DNA of 11,392 nucleotides from JALSHZ01 sp964439815 (GCA_964439815.1 CAYTPO010000051.1:1-11392), one strand, 5' to 3'. Counted from the stretch's first letter, positions 1 to 6,631 are shown. A program made the numbers and translations. Notes: generated by a model not told the origin, from the letters alone.

Positions 1-3000
1 CCATGAGCAGGTTGGTCGAAGCTTTCAACACTCAGTGAATCACCGTCGATATCGGTATCGTTGCTCAGTACATTGATTGTGACAGACTGATCTTCATCTG
101 TTGCTGCACTGTCATCAACTGCTACCGGTCCATCATTTACCGGCTTGACGCAGACGTAAACTGTGGCCGTTTCATTACCACCATGGCCATCGTCGATGGT
201 GTAGGTGAAACTGTCATTACCGTTGAAATTTTCCTCAGGAATATAGCTGAGGGTGCCGTCAGCATTTTGCACTACACTGCCATGTGCTGGCTGGGTAATA
301 CTTTCGATTGTCAGCTGATCCCCTTCTGTATCAGAGTCATTGGCAAGTACGTCAACAGTAATAGCCTGGTCTTCATTGGTGACTATTTCATCATCACCAA
401 CAATCGGATCATCATTCACACTGGCAACCACAACCTGGACGGTTGCTGCGCTGGTGCCTCCGTTGCCATCAGTGATGGTGTAGGTGAACGAATCAGCGCC
501 ATTGAAGTCGGCCTCCGGGGTATAGCTGAAGGTGCCGTCTGCGTTCTGAACGACGCTACCGTGGGCTGGTTGTTCAAAGCTTTCGACACTCAGTGAATCA
601 CCATCGATATCGGTATCGTTGCTCAGCACATCGATGGTCACTGACTGATCTTCATTAGTAGTTGCTGTGTCATCCGCTGCAACCGGAGCATCGTTGACAT
701 TATTGACCATGATATGGACAGAAGCAGTCGTATTTCCTCCATGACCATCATTTACGGTATAGGTAAATGAGTCGGTACCATGGAAATCAGCACCTGGGGT
801 ATAAGTAAAAGTGCCATCCGGATTCTGGACAACGGTGCCGTTAGCAGGATTGGAAAAACTTTCAACCATCAAGGCATCGCCATCGGGATCACTATCATTG
901 GCAAGTGCATCGATAATAATCGCCTGTTCTTCTGCAGTGACAACATCATCATCTGCAGCGACAGGAGTATCATTGACATCCTTGACATTGATCTGAACTG
1001 TTGCGGTGTCAGTACCACCATTGCTATCAGAAATCGTATAACTGAAGCTGTCCACGCCACTGAATTCTGCATTTGGAGTATACGTCAAGCTGCCATCGGC
1101 ATTTTGTACCACTTTCCCATTTTCAGGTTGGCCAAAACTCTGGACACTCAGCGTATCACCATCAAGATCGGTATCATTGGCCAGAACATCAATGGTGACC
1201 GACTGGTCTTCATCTACACTGGCCTGATCATTGTTTGCTACAGGAGCATCATTGACGGGCTTAATGCAAACATAGACCGTCGCAGTATCTGTTCCGCCGT
1301 TACCATCATTAATGGTATAGGTAAAGCTGTCATTGCCATTGAAATTGGGCTCAGGATCATAACTGAGCGTGCCATCAGAATTTTGTACCACACTGCCATG
1401 CTGTGGCTGGGTAATGCTTTCAATCGTCAGCAGATCTCCATCACCATCGGTATCATTGGCCAGAACATCAATAACGAGAGCCTGGTCTTCATTGGTGACC
1501 GCTTCATCATCTCCTACCACAGGATCAACATTGACACTGTTGACAATTATTCTTACGGCAGCAGTATCCGTTCCACCTTGTCCGTCAGAAACGGTATAGG
1601 TGAAACTGTCCATGCCATAAAAGTTGGATGTCGGCGTATAGCTGAAAGTCCCGTCAGCATTCTGCACGACAACTCCATGATCTGGTTGACCGAATGAAAT
1701 AACATGCAAGCTATCGCCATCCGGGTCATCGTCATTGGCCAATGCATCAATGGTGATCTGCTGACTTTCATCAGTCGTTATTTCATCATCGGCGGCTTCA
1801 GGCGCTACATTGACCTGCTGGACAATAATCTGCACGGTTGCGGTATCAACACCACCTTCACCATCCATAATCGTGTAGGTAAAGGTGTCCATCCCACTGA
1901 ACCCATTATTGGGTGTGTAATTGAACGTGCCATCAGAGTTTAATGTCACCACACCGTTTGCGGCAGAACTGAAGCCTGCTATATAGAGCGGATCTCCATC
2001 CACATCCGAATCATTTCCAAGCACATCAATTACTGCAGCCTGATTTTCGCTGGTGGTTGAAAAATCATTTTCTGCATCGGGCTTTTCATTGGTGGAATGA
2101 ATGCAGACATAAACCTTGGCTGAATCCGTTCCCCCATTGCCATCATCAATAGTGTAATTAAAATAATCGATACCGGAAAAACCTTCCGCAGGCGTATAGC
2201 TGAAGGTGCCATCCGCATTCAGGGAGATCACGCCATGACCAGGTTGCGAATAATCGCTGATGGTCAGCGAATCACCATCGTCGTCTCGGTCATTGGCAAG
2301 CACATCTATAACGGTTGCCTGATTTTCACTGGTGAATGCCACATCGGTATCCGCATCGGGACGGTCATTTTCCGGTTGCATGATCGGAGCAACATTCACT
2401 GTCACCGATGCGGTGTCCAAACCACCATGGCCATCGCTTACGGTATAGGTAAAGACATCCGTACCGGTAAAACCGGGCTTTGGCGTATAGTTGAAGCTAC
2501 CATCGGGATTTTGCACAACGCTACCATTGGCAGGCTGCTCGAAATCTGTGATGGTCAAGGAATCCTGATCAGCATCCGAATCATTGGAGAGAACAGAAAT
2601 GACCACAGGGCTATCCTGCTGGGTAACAGCACTGTCATTTACGGCAATGGGGACTTCATTGCTCTGGTGAACATTGACAGTAACGGTTGCCGTACTTGTC
2701 GCACCAGATGGATCACTGACTGTATAGGTAAAGGTATCAACACCGTGGAATCCTGCATTTGGCATATAAACCAGATTGCCATCCGCATTGATTTCTACAC
2801 TTCCGTTGGCCGCAGTGACAGAAGATATTGTCAACGCATCACCATCCGCATCAGAATCGTTCGACAGCACATTAATAACAACAGGCTGACCTTCGGCGGT
2901 AGAGGCCGCATCATCCACAGCTTCAGGTGCCTGATTGACCTCGCCAACAATTATCGAGACTTTGGCCGTATCGCCCCAGTCATTGACACCGTCATTGATT

Positions 3001-3557
3001 GAGTACTCGAATTCATCCGGACCACTGAACCCGGTATCCGGTACATAGGTGAACGTACCATCCTCATTCATCGTGACGGTTCCATGCCGGGGTTGGGTAA
3101 AACCGACAATCGTCAGTTTGTCACCATCAGGATCCTTGTCATTTGCCAGAACATCGATGACGACAGGCTGATTTTCCTCGGTAAAGGCATCATCCCATTT
3201 TGCATCCGGCTCGGCATTGCAAACTGCACCAGGGGCATCGCAACCATCCTCACCATCAGAGCCGGTACTACCGCTACCAATGACATAGACTTCCACCAAT
3301 GCCCGGGCTTCATTGCCAGCTGCATCGGTTATTACATAGGTAAATGTGTCCTTGCCCGCATAACCTGGGTTGGGAGTATAACTGAAGGTACCATCAGCAT
3401 TTTTTGTGACAACACCATTGGCAGGCTGCTCGAACCCGGTTATCGTCGATGACGTGTCGATATAACCTTCATCGTTCTGCAGTACATTGATAACAGTATC
3501 TTTTGAATTGGCTGCCACATCTATCCAGTCGTTCTCTGCATACAGCGGTGTTGCATT
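1..3557 (-). repeat. Tandem array of about 279-bp (93-codon) coding repeats, 12 complete plus one partial
   Basis: The unit begins with Asn-Asp/Glu-x-Pro. Spacing between these Asn codons is exactly 279 bp across the eight intervals from 2369 to 137; earlier units are 291, 276 and 282 bp, and the first, with its linker, is 339 bp. Units are not equally similar. The unit beginning at 695 and the partial one beginning at 137 are close to 85% identical by eye over the overlapping bases (compare 1-95 with 559-653). The units at 1532 and 416 share the same ESITQP turn and VYVC ending. This suggests stepwise duplication of multi-unit blocks rather than uniform divergence. Confidence 0.9.
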
Positions 3558-3614
3558 GGTGGTAGTTTGAGGAGTAGTAGGTTGCTGATCAGTACCCTGT
3601 TGTTCAATACCCAT
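1..3614 (-). CDS. Giant tandem-repeat (cadherin/Ig-like, tandem-95/VCBS-type) secreted adhesin, N-terminal part
   Basis: One uninterrupted frame runs from the ATG at 3614 to the left edge, about 1,204 codons, C-terminus missing. The start has a GGAG motif (3625-3628) ten bases upstream. Residues 1-20 are Q/T-rich with no hydrophobic signal peptide. Repeat 1 covers about residues 20-113, then a Gly/Ser/Asp linker with C125 and C132, then repeats 2-12 and 45 residues of repeat 13. Repeats begin at 3557, 3218, 2936, 2660, 2369 and then every 279 bases (2090, 1811, 1532, 1253, 974, 695, 416, 137). Each carries an NDxDxDGDxL acidic loop (probable calcium site), a central QPxHG turn, the DGTFSYTP motif and a FTYTVxDGxGG strand. 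This matches bacterial cadherin-like/Big_9 and tandem-95 domains of large biofilm adhesins. The lack of a signal peptide suggests type I secretion (inference). Ligand and exact role cannot be read from the repeats. Confidence 0.93.
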   Translation of the reverse strand, partial: MGIEQQGTDQQPTTPQTTTNATPLYAENDWIDVAANSKDTVINVLQNDEGYIDTSSTITGFEQPANGVVTKNADGTFSYTPNPGYAGKDTFTYVITDAAGNEARALVEVYVIGSGSTGSDGEDGCDAPGAVCNAEPDAKWDDAFTEENQPVVIDVLANDKDPDGDKLTIVGFTQPRHGTVTMNEDGTFTYVPDTGFSGPDEFEYSINDGVNDWGDTAKVSIIVGEVNQAPEAVDDAASTAEGQPVVINVLSNDSDADGDALTISSVTAANGSVEINADGNLVYMPNAGFHGVDTFTYTVSDPSGATSTATVTVNVHQSNEVPIAVNDSAVTQQDSPVVISVLSNDSDADQDSLTITDFEQPANGSVVQNPDGSFNYTPKPGFTGTDVFTYTVSDGHGGLDTASVTVNVAPIMQPENDRPDADTDVAFTSENQATVIDVLANDRDDDGDSLTISDYSQPGHGVISLNADGTFSYTPAEGFSGIDYFNYTIDDGNGGTDSAKVYVCIHSTNEKPDAENDFSTTSENQAAVIDVLGNDSDVDGDPLYIAGFSSAANGVVTLNSDGTFNYTPNNGFSGMDTFTYTIMDGEGGVDTATVQIIVQQVNVAPEAADDEITTDESQQITIDALANDDDPDGDSLHVISFGQPDHGVVVQNADGTFSYTPTSNFYGMDSFTYTVSDGQGGTDTAAVRIIVNSVNVDPVVGDDEAVTNEDQALVIDVLANDTDGDGDLLTIESITQPQHGSVVQNSDGTLSYDPEPNFNGNDSFTYTINDGNGGTDTATVYVCIKPVNDAPVANNDQASVDEDQSVTIDVLANDTDLDGDTLSVQSFGQPENGKVVQNADGSLTYTPNAEFSGVDSFSYTISDSNGGTDTATVQINVKDVNDTPVAADDDVVTAEEQAIIIDALANDSDPDGDALMVESFSNPANGTVVQNPDGTFTYTPGADFHGTDSFTYTVNDGHGGNTTASVHIMVNNVNDAPVAADDTATTNEDQSVTIDVLSNDTDIDGDSLSVESFEQPAHGSVVQNADGTFSYTPEADFNGADSFTYTITDGNGGTSAATVQVVVASVNDDPIVGDDEIVTNEDQAITVDVLANDSDTEGDQLTIESITQPAHGSVVQNADGTLSYIPEENFNGNDSFTYTIDDGHGGNETATVYVCVKPVNDGPVAVDDSAATDEDQSVTINVLSNDTDIDGDSLSVESFDQPAH

Positions 3615-3624
3615 TTTTTTTTAT

Positions 3625-3628
3625 CTCC
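3625..3628 (-). promoter_or_regulatory. Ribosome binding site of the repeat-protein gene, with A-tract spacer
   Basis: On the minus strand GGAG is followed by AT and eight A residues (3622-3615) and then ATG, whose A extends the run to nine. The spacing of ten bases is slightly long for a Shine-Dalgarno site. This decides the start, since no other in-frame ATG nearby has a comparable motif. The spacer is a homopolymer, so its length could vary by slippage. Confidence 0.65.
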
Positions 3629-3791
3629 AGATTATCTGCGTTATTTTTGTTGTTTGTAGCAGGAAGCCTGTGAATCGAACACAGTCATTCCGGCCCATCT
3701 CTTTCTGGTACCGGCAATGTAGAGTGTTTATCTTGATCAGTCAGGAACCAGTCCGCAATAAACCGGCAATCTGTTGCCACTCGCAGAGAAG

Positions 3792-3820
3792 GGTTCAGTG
3801 GAGACCATCCAATCTGAACC
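3792..3820. promoter_or_regulatory. Imperfect hairpin / inverted repeat in the adhesin leader
   Basis: Left arm GGTTCAG (3792-3798) pairs with CTGAACC (3814-3820). Inside it TGGA (3799-3802) pairs with TCCA (3808-3811) around a five-base loop, leaving only a two-base bulge, so 11 base pairs form over 29 bases. No T-run follows on either strand, so it is not a standard intrinsic terminator. It lies about 180 bases upstream of the repeat-protein start. It could be an operator, a leader RNA structure or a degenerate dispersed repeat. Confidence 0.5.
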
Positions 3821-3955
3821 TGGTCGAATTATTCATGTACGAATGCGCGCCAAATCATCAGAGCCAATGAACAAAGCCTCTTAATGGATAGCCAAGATCA
3901 GGCGAAGGCTGATATCAGGATTCGGTATCTGTTTTCATGCAGCGCCAGGTTTGGC

Positions 3956-4288
3956 TTACAGGGGAATCTCATCAGGAAGTGCATAGCTTGTATGTAACGC
4001 ATTTCTCAGACTTTTCTTGAAGAGCAGTTTGTTTTGTACCGGTTCAGGCAAGTCGGTAAAATTCATGACACCCTTGTCGACCAGTACATCAATAAGGTCT
4101 TCCAGCACACGCCCCATTTCCAGGTCGACCCGGTCGAGCACTTCCTTTATCAACTGGCTGTTTTCTGCGGAGGATTGCAGATAGGTATTGATTTCGGGAT
4201 CAAACAGGTTGGACTGTTCAAACCCGGGAGCCGGGGAAAATTCAATTTGGGTAATCTCGCCCTGCTCCGATCTTTTCACATAAATCAT
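3956..4288 (-). CDS. Small conserved gammaproteobacterial protein of unknown function
   Basis: A 110-residue acidic, mostly helical soluble protein, MIYVKRSEQGEITQ at the N-terminus and a conserved core around residues 55-85 (DLEMGRVLEDLIDVLVDKGV followed by a phenylalanine, then TDLPEPVQNKLL). I recognise this pattern from short Pseudomonas and related proteins that databases sometimes label 'tryptophan synthase subunit beta like'. That label is not supported by anything here: no PLP lysine or synthase fold can fit. No signal peptide or membrane segment is visible. The ATG at 4288 is chosen over one at 4336 because AAAGGGA (4294-4300) lies five bases upstream and the conserved homology begins at MIYVKR. 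It is 128 bases downstream of the chorismate lyase-like gene on the same strand, so cotranscription is possible but not shown. Confidence 0.8.
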   Translation of the reverse strand: MIYVKRSEQGEITQIEFSPAPGFEQSNLFDPEINTYLQSSAENSQLIKEVLDRVDLEMGRVLEDLIDVLVDKGVMNFTDLPEPVQNKLLFKKSLRNALHTSYALPDEIPL

Positions 4289-4375
4289 GGAAATCCCTTT
4301 CTGTGCCTGCACCTGAAACCCGAATCCGAGGCCCAACCACGATGTCAGGCATCCTGTTCAAGCCTCAGATTCAAG

Positions 4376-4398
4376 TAAAATATTCGTCGCTACGACAA
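4376..4398 (-). terminator. Weak candidate intrinsic terminator after the chorismate lyase-like gene
   Basis: On the minus strand a six-pair stem (bases 4398-4393 with 4389-4384, one G-U pair) closes a three-base loop and is followed by an A/T-rich stretch ending in four T residues (4380-4377). It begins about 20 bases past the stop at 4417. The stem is short, so read-through into the 110-aa gene is likely. Confidence 0.25.
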
Positions 4399-4416
4399 CG
4401 CGTTCGACCCATTACA

Positions 4417-4998
4417 CTATGTCGAATACAGGCTGACAGGGAAGTACTCAGTTACCAGAATAGCCGGAACCCCACTCACACTGATCCGGTACGAACGGGA
4501 AACAACATCATCCTTGAGGCTTTCAAGACTGTCATCCTGAGACTGGCCGCGGCGGTGAAACTGCAGATTGACTATATCGCGGTAAGTCTCAACTCCCTGC
4601 TCACGCAACAGCTCCCCTATTCCCATCTTTCCCGACAATATCGCCTGCGCAAAATGGGGTGGCAGGCTTTCGAGCGCCAGGATGGAACGAGCCAACGCAT
4701 AGCGACGTCCGCTGTGCCGCCCGGTAAGACTGACCTCGCGATGCAACAGAGGTTGTCCGGCAGAGTACTGCAGCCCGGCCACCGGCTCAGCAGGTACAAT
4801 TTCATGCTGACTGACCTGCTGGACCGCTACTGGCTCCCAGAAAAAGGCCTCCAGCGCCTTGGTCACCGTGCCATCGGCAACCAGCAGTGTCCGCAGAAAG
4901 GGCGAAAAATCGGCAATCGGATGCGGTTCGTCTTCGCCATCGACTATCATCCCATCCTGCAGATAGCCGCTACTACGAAAGAACGATTCGCTACTCAT
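4417..4998 (-). CDS. Chorismate lyase-like (UbiC/DUF98-type) protein
   Basis: 193 residues. The C-terminal stretch SRSYRISVSGVPAILVTEYF (about residues 167-186) and the final SLY resemble the end of E. coli UbiC, where a Glu in the motif LLLTE lies in the active site; here this is E184. Upstream, REVSL (87-91), ALARS (101-105) and GIGELL (126-131) occupy the places of the core strands and helix of that fold. Chorismate lyases cleave chorismate to pyruvate and 4-hydroxybenzoate, the first step of ubiquinone synthesis, but divergent relatives have other or unknown roles, so catalysis is inferred. The N-terminus (GYLQDGMIVDG, then FLRTLLVADGTVTKALEAFFWEPV) resembles start regions of this superfamily. 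The ATG at 4998 is chosen because it overlaps the stop of the upstream gene (ATGAGTAG), implying translational coupling; an upstream in-frame start at 5085 would run through that gene. Confidence 0.68.
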   Translation of the reverse strand: MSSESFFRSSGYLQDGMIVDGEDEPHPIADFSPFLRTLLVADGTVTKALEAFFWEPVAVQQVSQHEIVPAEPVAGLQYSAGQPLLHREVSLTGRHSGRRYALARSILALESLPPHFAQAILSGKMGIGELLREQGVETYRDIVNLQFHRRGQSQDDSLESLKDDVVSRSYRISVSGVPAILVTEYFPVSLYST

Positions 4999-5230
4999 GC
5001 GATGAATCGGGGGGTGGCTTGCGATCGACGATAAACAGTTTGACCAGCAACAGTGCCAAGGGCGTACCATGCAGGGCAAGGTCAAAGATGTCCATCGGAC
5101 GCGTCAGCGTACCCTGACCCAGCATCCGCAGCTTTTCGATAAGGTGGGGTTCAGGTTGAAAGGGGGCCAGGGCCAGCAAAATCGCAACCACTGCAAACGG
5201 TATCGTAGGGGTTTGTCTAAGCCAGTTCAT
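4991..5230 (-). CDS. Small two-helix membrane protein (family often labelled 'RND transporter')
   Basis: 79 residues with two hydrophobic segments, about 11-24 (IPFAVVAILLALAPF) and 52-67 (LALHGTPLALLLVKLFIV), joined by a conserved-looking cytosolic or periplasmic loop with EKLRMLGQGTLTRPMDIFDL. I recognise this layout from short gammaproteobacterial proteins misannotated as RND transporters; at this size it cannot itself be an efflux pump, so the function is unknown. The ATG at 5230 starts at the conserved MNWL; an upstream in-frame ATG at 5299 would add 23 residues encoded by repeat-like DNA. No clear Shine-Dalgarno is present. Its stop (4993-4991) lies inside the first codons of the chorismate lyase-like gene, so the two are probably made together. 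Confidence 0.72.
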   Translation of the reverse strand: MNWLRQTPTIPFAVVAILLALAPFQPEPHLIEKLRMLGQGTLTRPMDIFDLALHGTPLALLLVKLFIVDRKPPPDSSHE

Positions 5231-5431
5231 AATGGATTGTCGGTTTGTACCTGTCTTTTCAAATGATTCACAACTACTCAACAAGTAATCAATTTGCATT
5301 GTAACTGCCCAGATTCCCGGGATGAGCCAGGTAACGGCTCAACCCGTGCGGTTTATTGTAACGTTTTCATTCACCTGCCGCATTCACCTTGCCGCTTTTT
5401 CCAGCTACCCCGGCCAATCACAAGACACGAC
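5231..5431. other. Divergent intergenic region, left part
   Basis: Non-coding stretch upstream of the minus-strand membrane-protein gene. It contains a degenerate element end at 5270-5290 and a second similar motif at 5301-5312. No promoter hexamer pair is good enough to call. Short open frames here lack recognisable content. Confidence 0.5.
5270..5290. repeat. Degenerate solo left end of the GTAACTACTCAGC element
   Basis: AACTACTCA (5272-5280) followed by ACAAGTAA matches the left terminus of the elements at 5432 and 7347 over about 20 bases with a few substitutions. No right end with the same spacing is seen. A related motif, GTAACTGCCCAG, follows at 5301-5312 (10 of 12 bases match the element terminus). 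It may be a decayed or truncated copy. Confidence 0.4.
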
Positions 5432-5583
5432 GTAACTACTCAGCCAGTAGTTCAGATAAGCAGTAGCTGTTCGGATTGCCTATGAAATCCGCTAGATCAC
5501 GGCGAAAAATGTGCGTTTACAAGTGTAAATGAGCATTTTTTGACGCAGAGATGATGGATTTCAGAAGTGAGCTGAGTAGTTAC
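5432..5583. mobile_element. 152-bp MITE-like element, full-length copy
   Basis: Perfect 13-bp terminal inverted repeats, GTAACTACTCAGC (5432-5444) and GCTGAGTAGTTAC (5571-5583). The left terminus also folds on itself (AACTACT 5434-5440 with AGTAGTT 5446-5452). The interior is a nested palindrome: TGAAATCC (5483-5490) with GGATTTCA (5556-5563), AAAAATG (5505-5511) with CATTTTT (5534-5540), and TTTACA (5516-5521) with TGTAAA (5524-5529). There is no open frame for a transposase, so it would be non-autonomous. Ends beginning GTAA and 8-bp target duplications are known for the IS66 family. The immediate 8-bp flanks (GACACGAC and AATACAAC) match at only 5 of 8 positions, all differences being transitions. 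It ends 91 bases before the arsS start codon. Confidence 0.72.
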
Positions 5584-5674
5584 AATACAACGACATAAAA
5601 CAAAGAAAGCACATGGCGGGAAATGATGTATTGCGGCATACTTCGGCGCACCAACCCAACCACCGAATACCGCA
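5584..5674 (+). other. Leader of arsS between the MITE and the start codon
   Basis: Ninety-one bases without a gene. A TACAAT hexamer at 5581-5586 straddles the MITE right end and could serve as a -10 box, but the hexamer 17 bases upstream is a poor -35 match (ATTTCA), so no promoter is called. The sequence before the arsS ATG has no clear Shine-Dalgarno motif. Confidence 0.3.
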
Positions 5675-6631
5675 ATGCACGACATGCTCCCCTACCTCAA
5701 GAATACCGACTTCCCGGCATTGAAACGGGAGGATATCAGTACCTTGCAAGTCAACCTCGGATATACCTGCAACCAGAGCTGCCTGCACTGCCACGTCAAT
5801 GCAGGACCCAACCGTACCGAGCAGATGGATGCGGAAAACCTCAGTCTCGTACTAAAAGTGGCCGGGTTTCGCGCAATTCGGACCCTGGATCTGACCGGTG
5901 GTGCACCGGAACTCAATCCCGGCTTCAGACGGCTGGTAACGGGCGCCCGGGAACGCGGAATCCATGTCATGGACCGCTGCAATCTCACCATCCTCAGCGA
6001 GCCAGGTCAGGAAGGGCTGGCCGACTTCCTTGCATCACGGCAGGTAGAAGTGATCGCCTCGATGCCTTGCTACCTTGAAGAAAACGTCAACAGCCAACGG
6101 GGCAAGGGCGTATTTTCCCGCAGCATCCAGGGCTTGCAACAACTCAACACCCTCGGCTACGGACAGCCTGGCAGCGGACTCACACTCAACCTCGTCTACA
6201 ATCCGGCCGGCCCACATCTCCCTCCCCCCCAAACCAGCCTGGAAGCCGACTACAAGCGCATTTTGCTTAAACAATATGGCATACGATTCAACCACCTGTT
6301 CAGCCTCGCCAACATGCCCATCGCCCGCTTTGGCAGCACGCTGATCTCGAAAGGGGAATTCGAACCCTACATGGCCCTGCTGAAGGAAGCACATCAGGAT
6401 GACAACCTGGGCAGCGTGATGTGCAGAACTCTCATCAGCGTGGATTACAAGGGATATCTCTACGACTGCGATTTCAACCAGATGCTGCGACAGGGAATTC
6501 AACACGGCAACAACCCCCTCCATCTGCAAGATCTGCTGCATCACCGCCTGGAAAACACCCCAATCTACGTAGCCGATCACTGTTACGGCTGCACCGCCGG
6601 TCAAGGCAGCAGCTGTAGTGGCGCCCTGTAA
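5675..6631 (+). CDS. arsS: Arsenosugar biosynthesis radical SAM protein ArsS
   Basis: 318 residues, usual length for the family (TIGR04167, with a C-terminal DUF3641). The radical SAM cluster motif is C32-x3-C36-x2-C39 followed by HVNAGPNRTEQM, the GGAPE motif is at 75-79, DRCNLT at about 100-105, and a Cys-rich tail has C303, C306 and C314 (CYGCTAGQGSSCSGAL). Additional cysteines at 102, 132, 250 and 265 could hold auxiliary clusters. Known chemistry: ArsS uses S-adenosylmethionine to attach a 5'-deoxyadenosyl group to dimethylarsenite, giving an arsenosugar precursor. Some relatives carry selenocysteine in the tail; here the positions are Cys. The ATG at 5675 is used; a second ATG at 5684 is possible. 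The stop overlaps the next start (TAATG), so translation of the glycosyltransferase is coupled. Confidence 0.93.
   Translation: MHDMLPYLKNTDFPALKREDISTLQVNLGYTCNQSCLHCHVNAGPNRTEQMDAENLSLVLKVAGFRAIRTLDLTGGAPELNPGFRRLVTGARERGIHVMDRCNLTILSEPGQEGLADFLASRQVEVIASMPCYLEENVNSQRGKGVFSRSIQGLQQLNTLGYGQPGSGLTLNLVYNPAGPHLPPPQTSLEADYKRILLKQYGIRFNHLFSLANMPIARFGSTLISKGEFEPYMALLKEAHQDDNLGSVMCRTLISVDYKGYLYDCDFNQMLRQGIQHGNNPLHLQDLLHHRLENTPIYVADHCYGCTAGQGSSCSGAL

Larger units (their letters stand above)
3615..3955. other. Gene-free leader between the repeat protein and the 110-aa gene
   Basis: About 340 bases without a convincing gene. A 66-codon open frame on the plus strand (3670-3870) has no recognisable content and is dismissed. 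The stretch holds the ribosome site of the repeat-protein gene and a hairpin at 3792-3820. I searched the minus strand for sigma-70 hexamers and found no pair good enough to call, although the promoter for the repeat protein should lie here. Confidence 0.6.

Noticed and set aside
183..3452. Long plus-strand open frames (such as 183-596, 780-1697, 2235-3002 and 3084-3452) encoding Ile/Gly-rich proteins
   Set aside because: They all lie in the same antisense phase to the repeat-protein gene and repeat with its 279-bp period. They are mirror images of its codon usage, with no start context or family motifs.
1..3557. Large direct repeats considered as a CRISPR or satellite array
   Set aside because: The units are 279 bp, diverged, in frame and have no unique spacers. 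They encode a protein domain.
3670..3870. 66-codon plus-strand open frame in the adhesin leader
   Set aside because: No Shine-Dalgarno, no recognisable motif, odd composition, and it overlaps the hairpin region. Treated as chance.
4303..5034. 243-codon plus-strand open frame antisense to the chorismate lyase-like gene
   Set aside because: The minus-strand frame has family motifs and a coupled start; this one has neither.
5540..5586. TTGACG and TACAAT considered as a sigma-70 promoter for arsS
   Set aside because: The spacing between these hexamers is 35 bases, and the hexamer 17 bases before TACAAT matches poorly. Not strong enough to annotate as a promoter.
5424..5591. Target-site duplication around the 152-bp MITE
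   Set aside because: GACACGAC and AATACAAC match at only 5 of 8 bases. All differences are transitions, but this is too weak to claim as a duplication.
6035..6604. 189-codon minus-strand open frame
   Set aside because: It is antisense to arsS, whose cysteine motifs and C-terminal domain leave no doubt about the coding strand.
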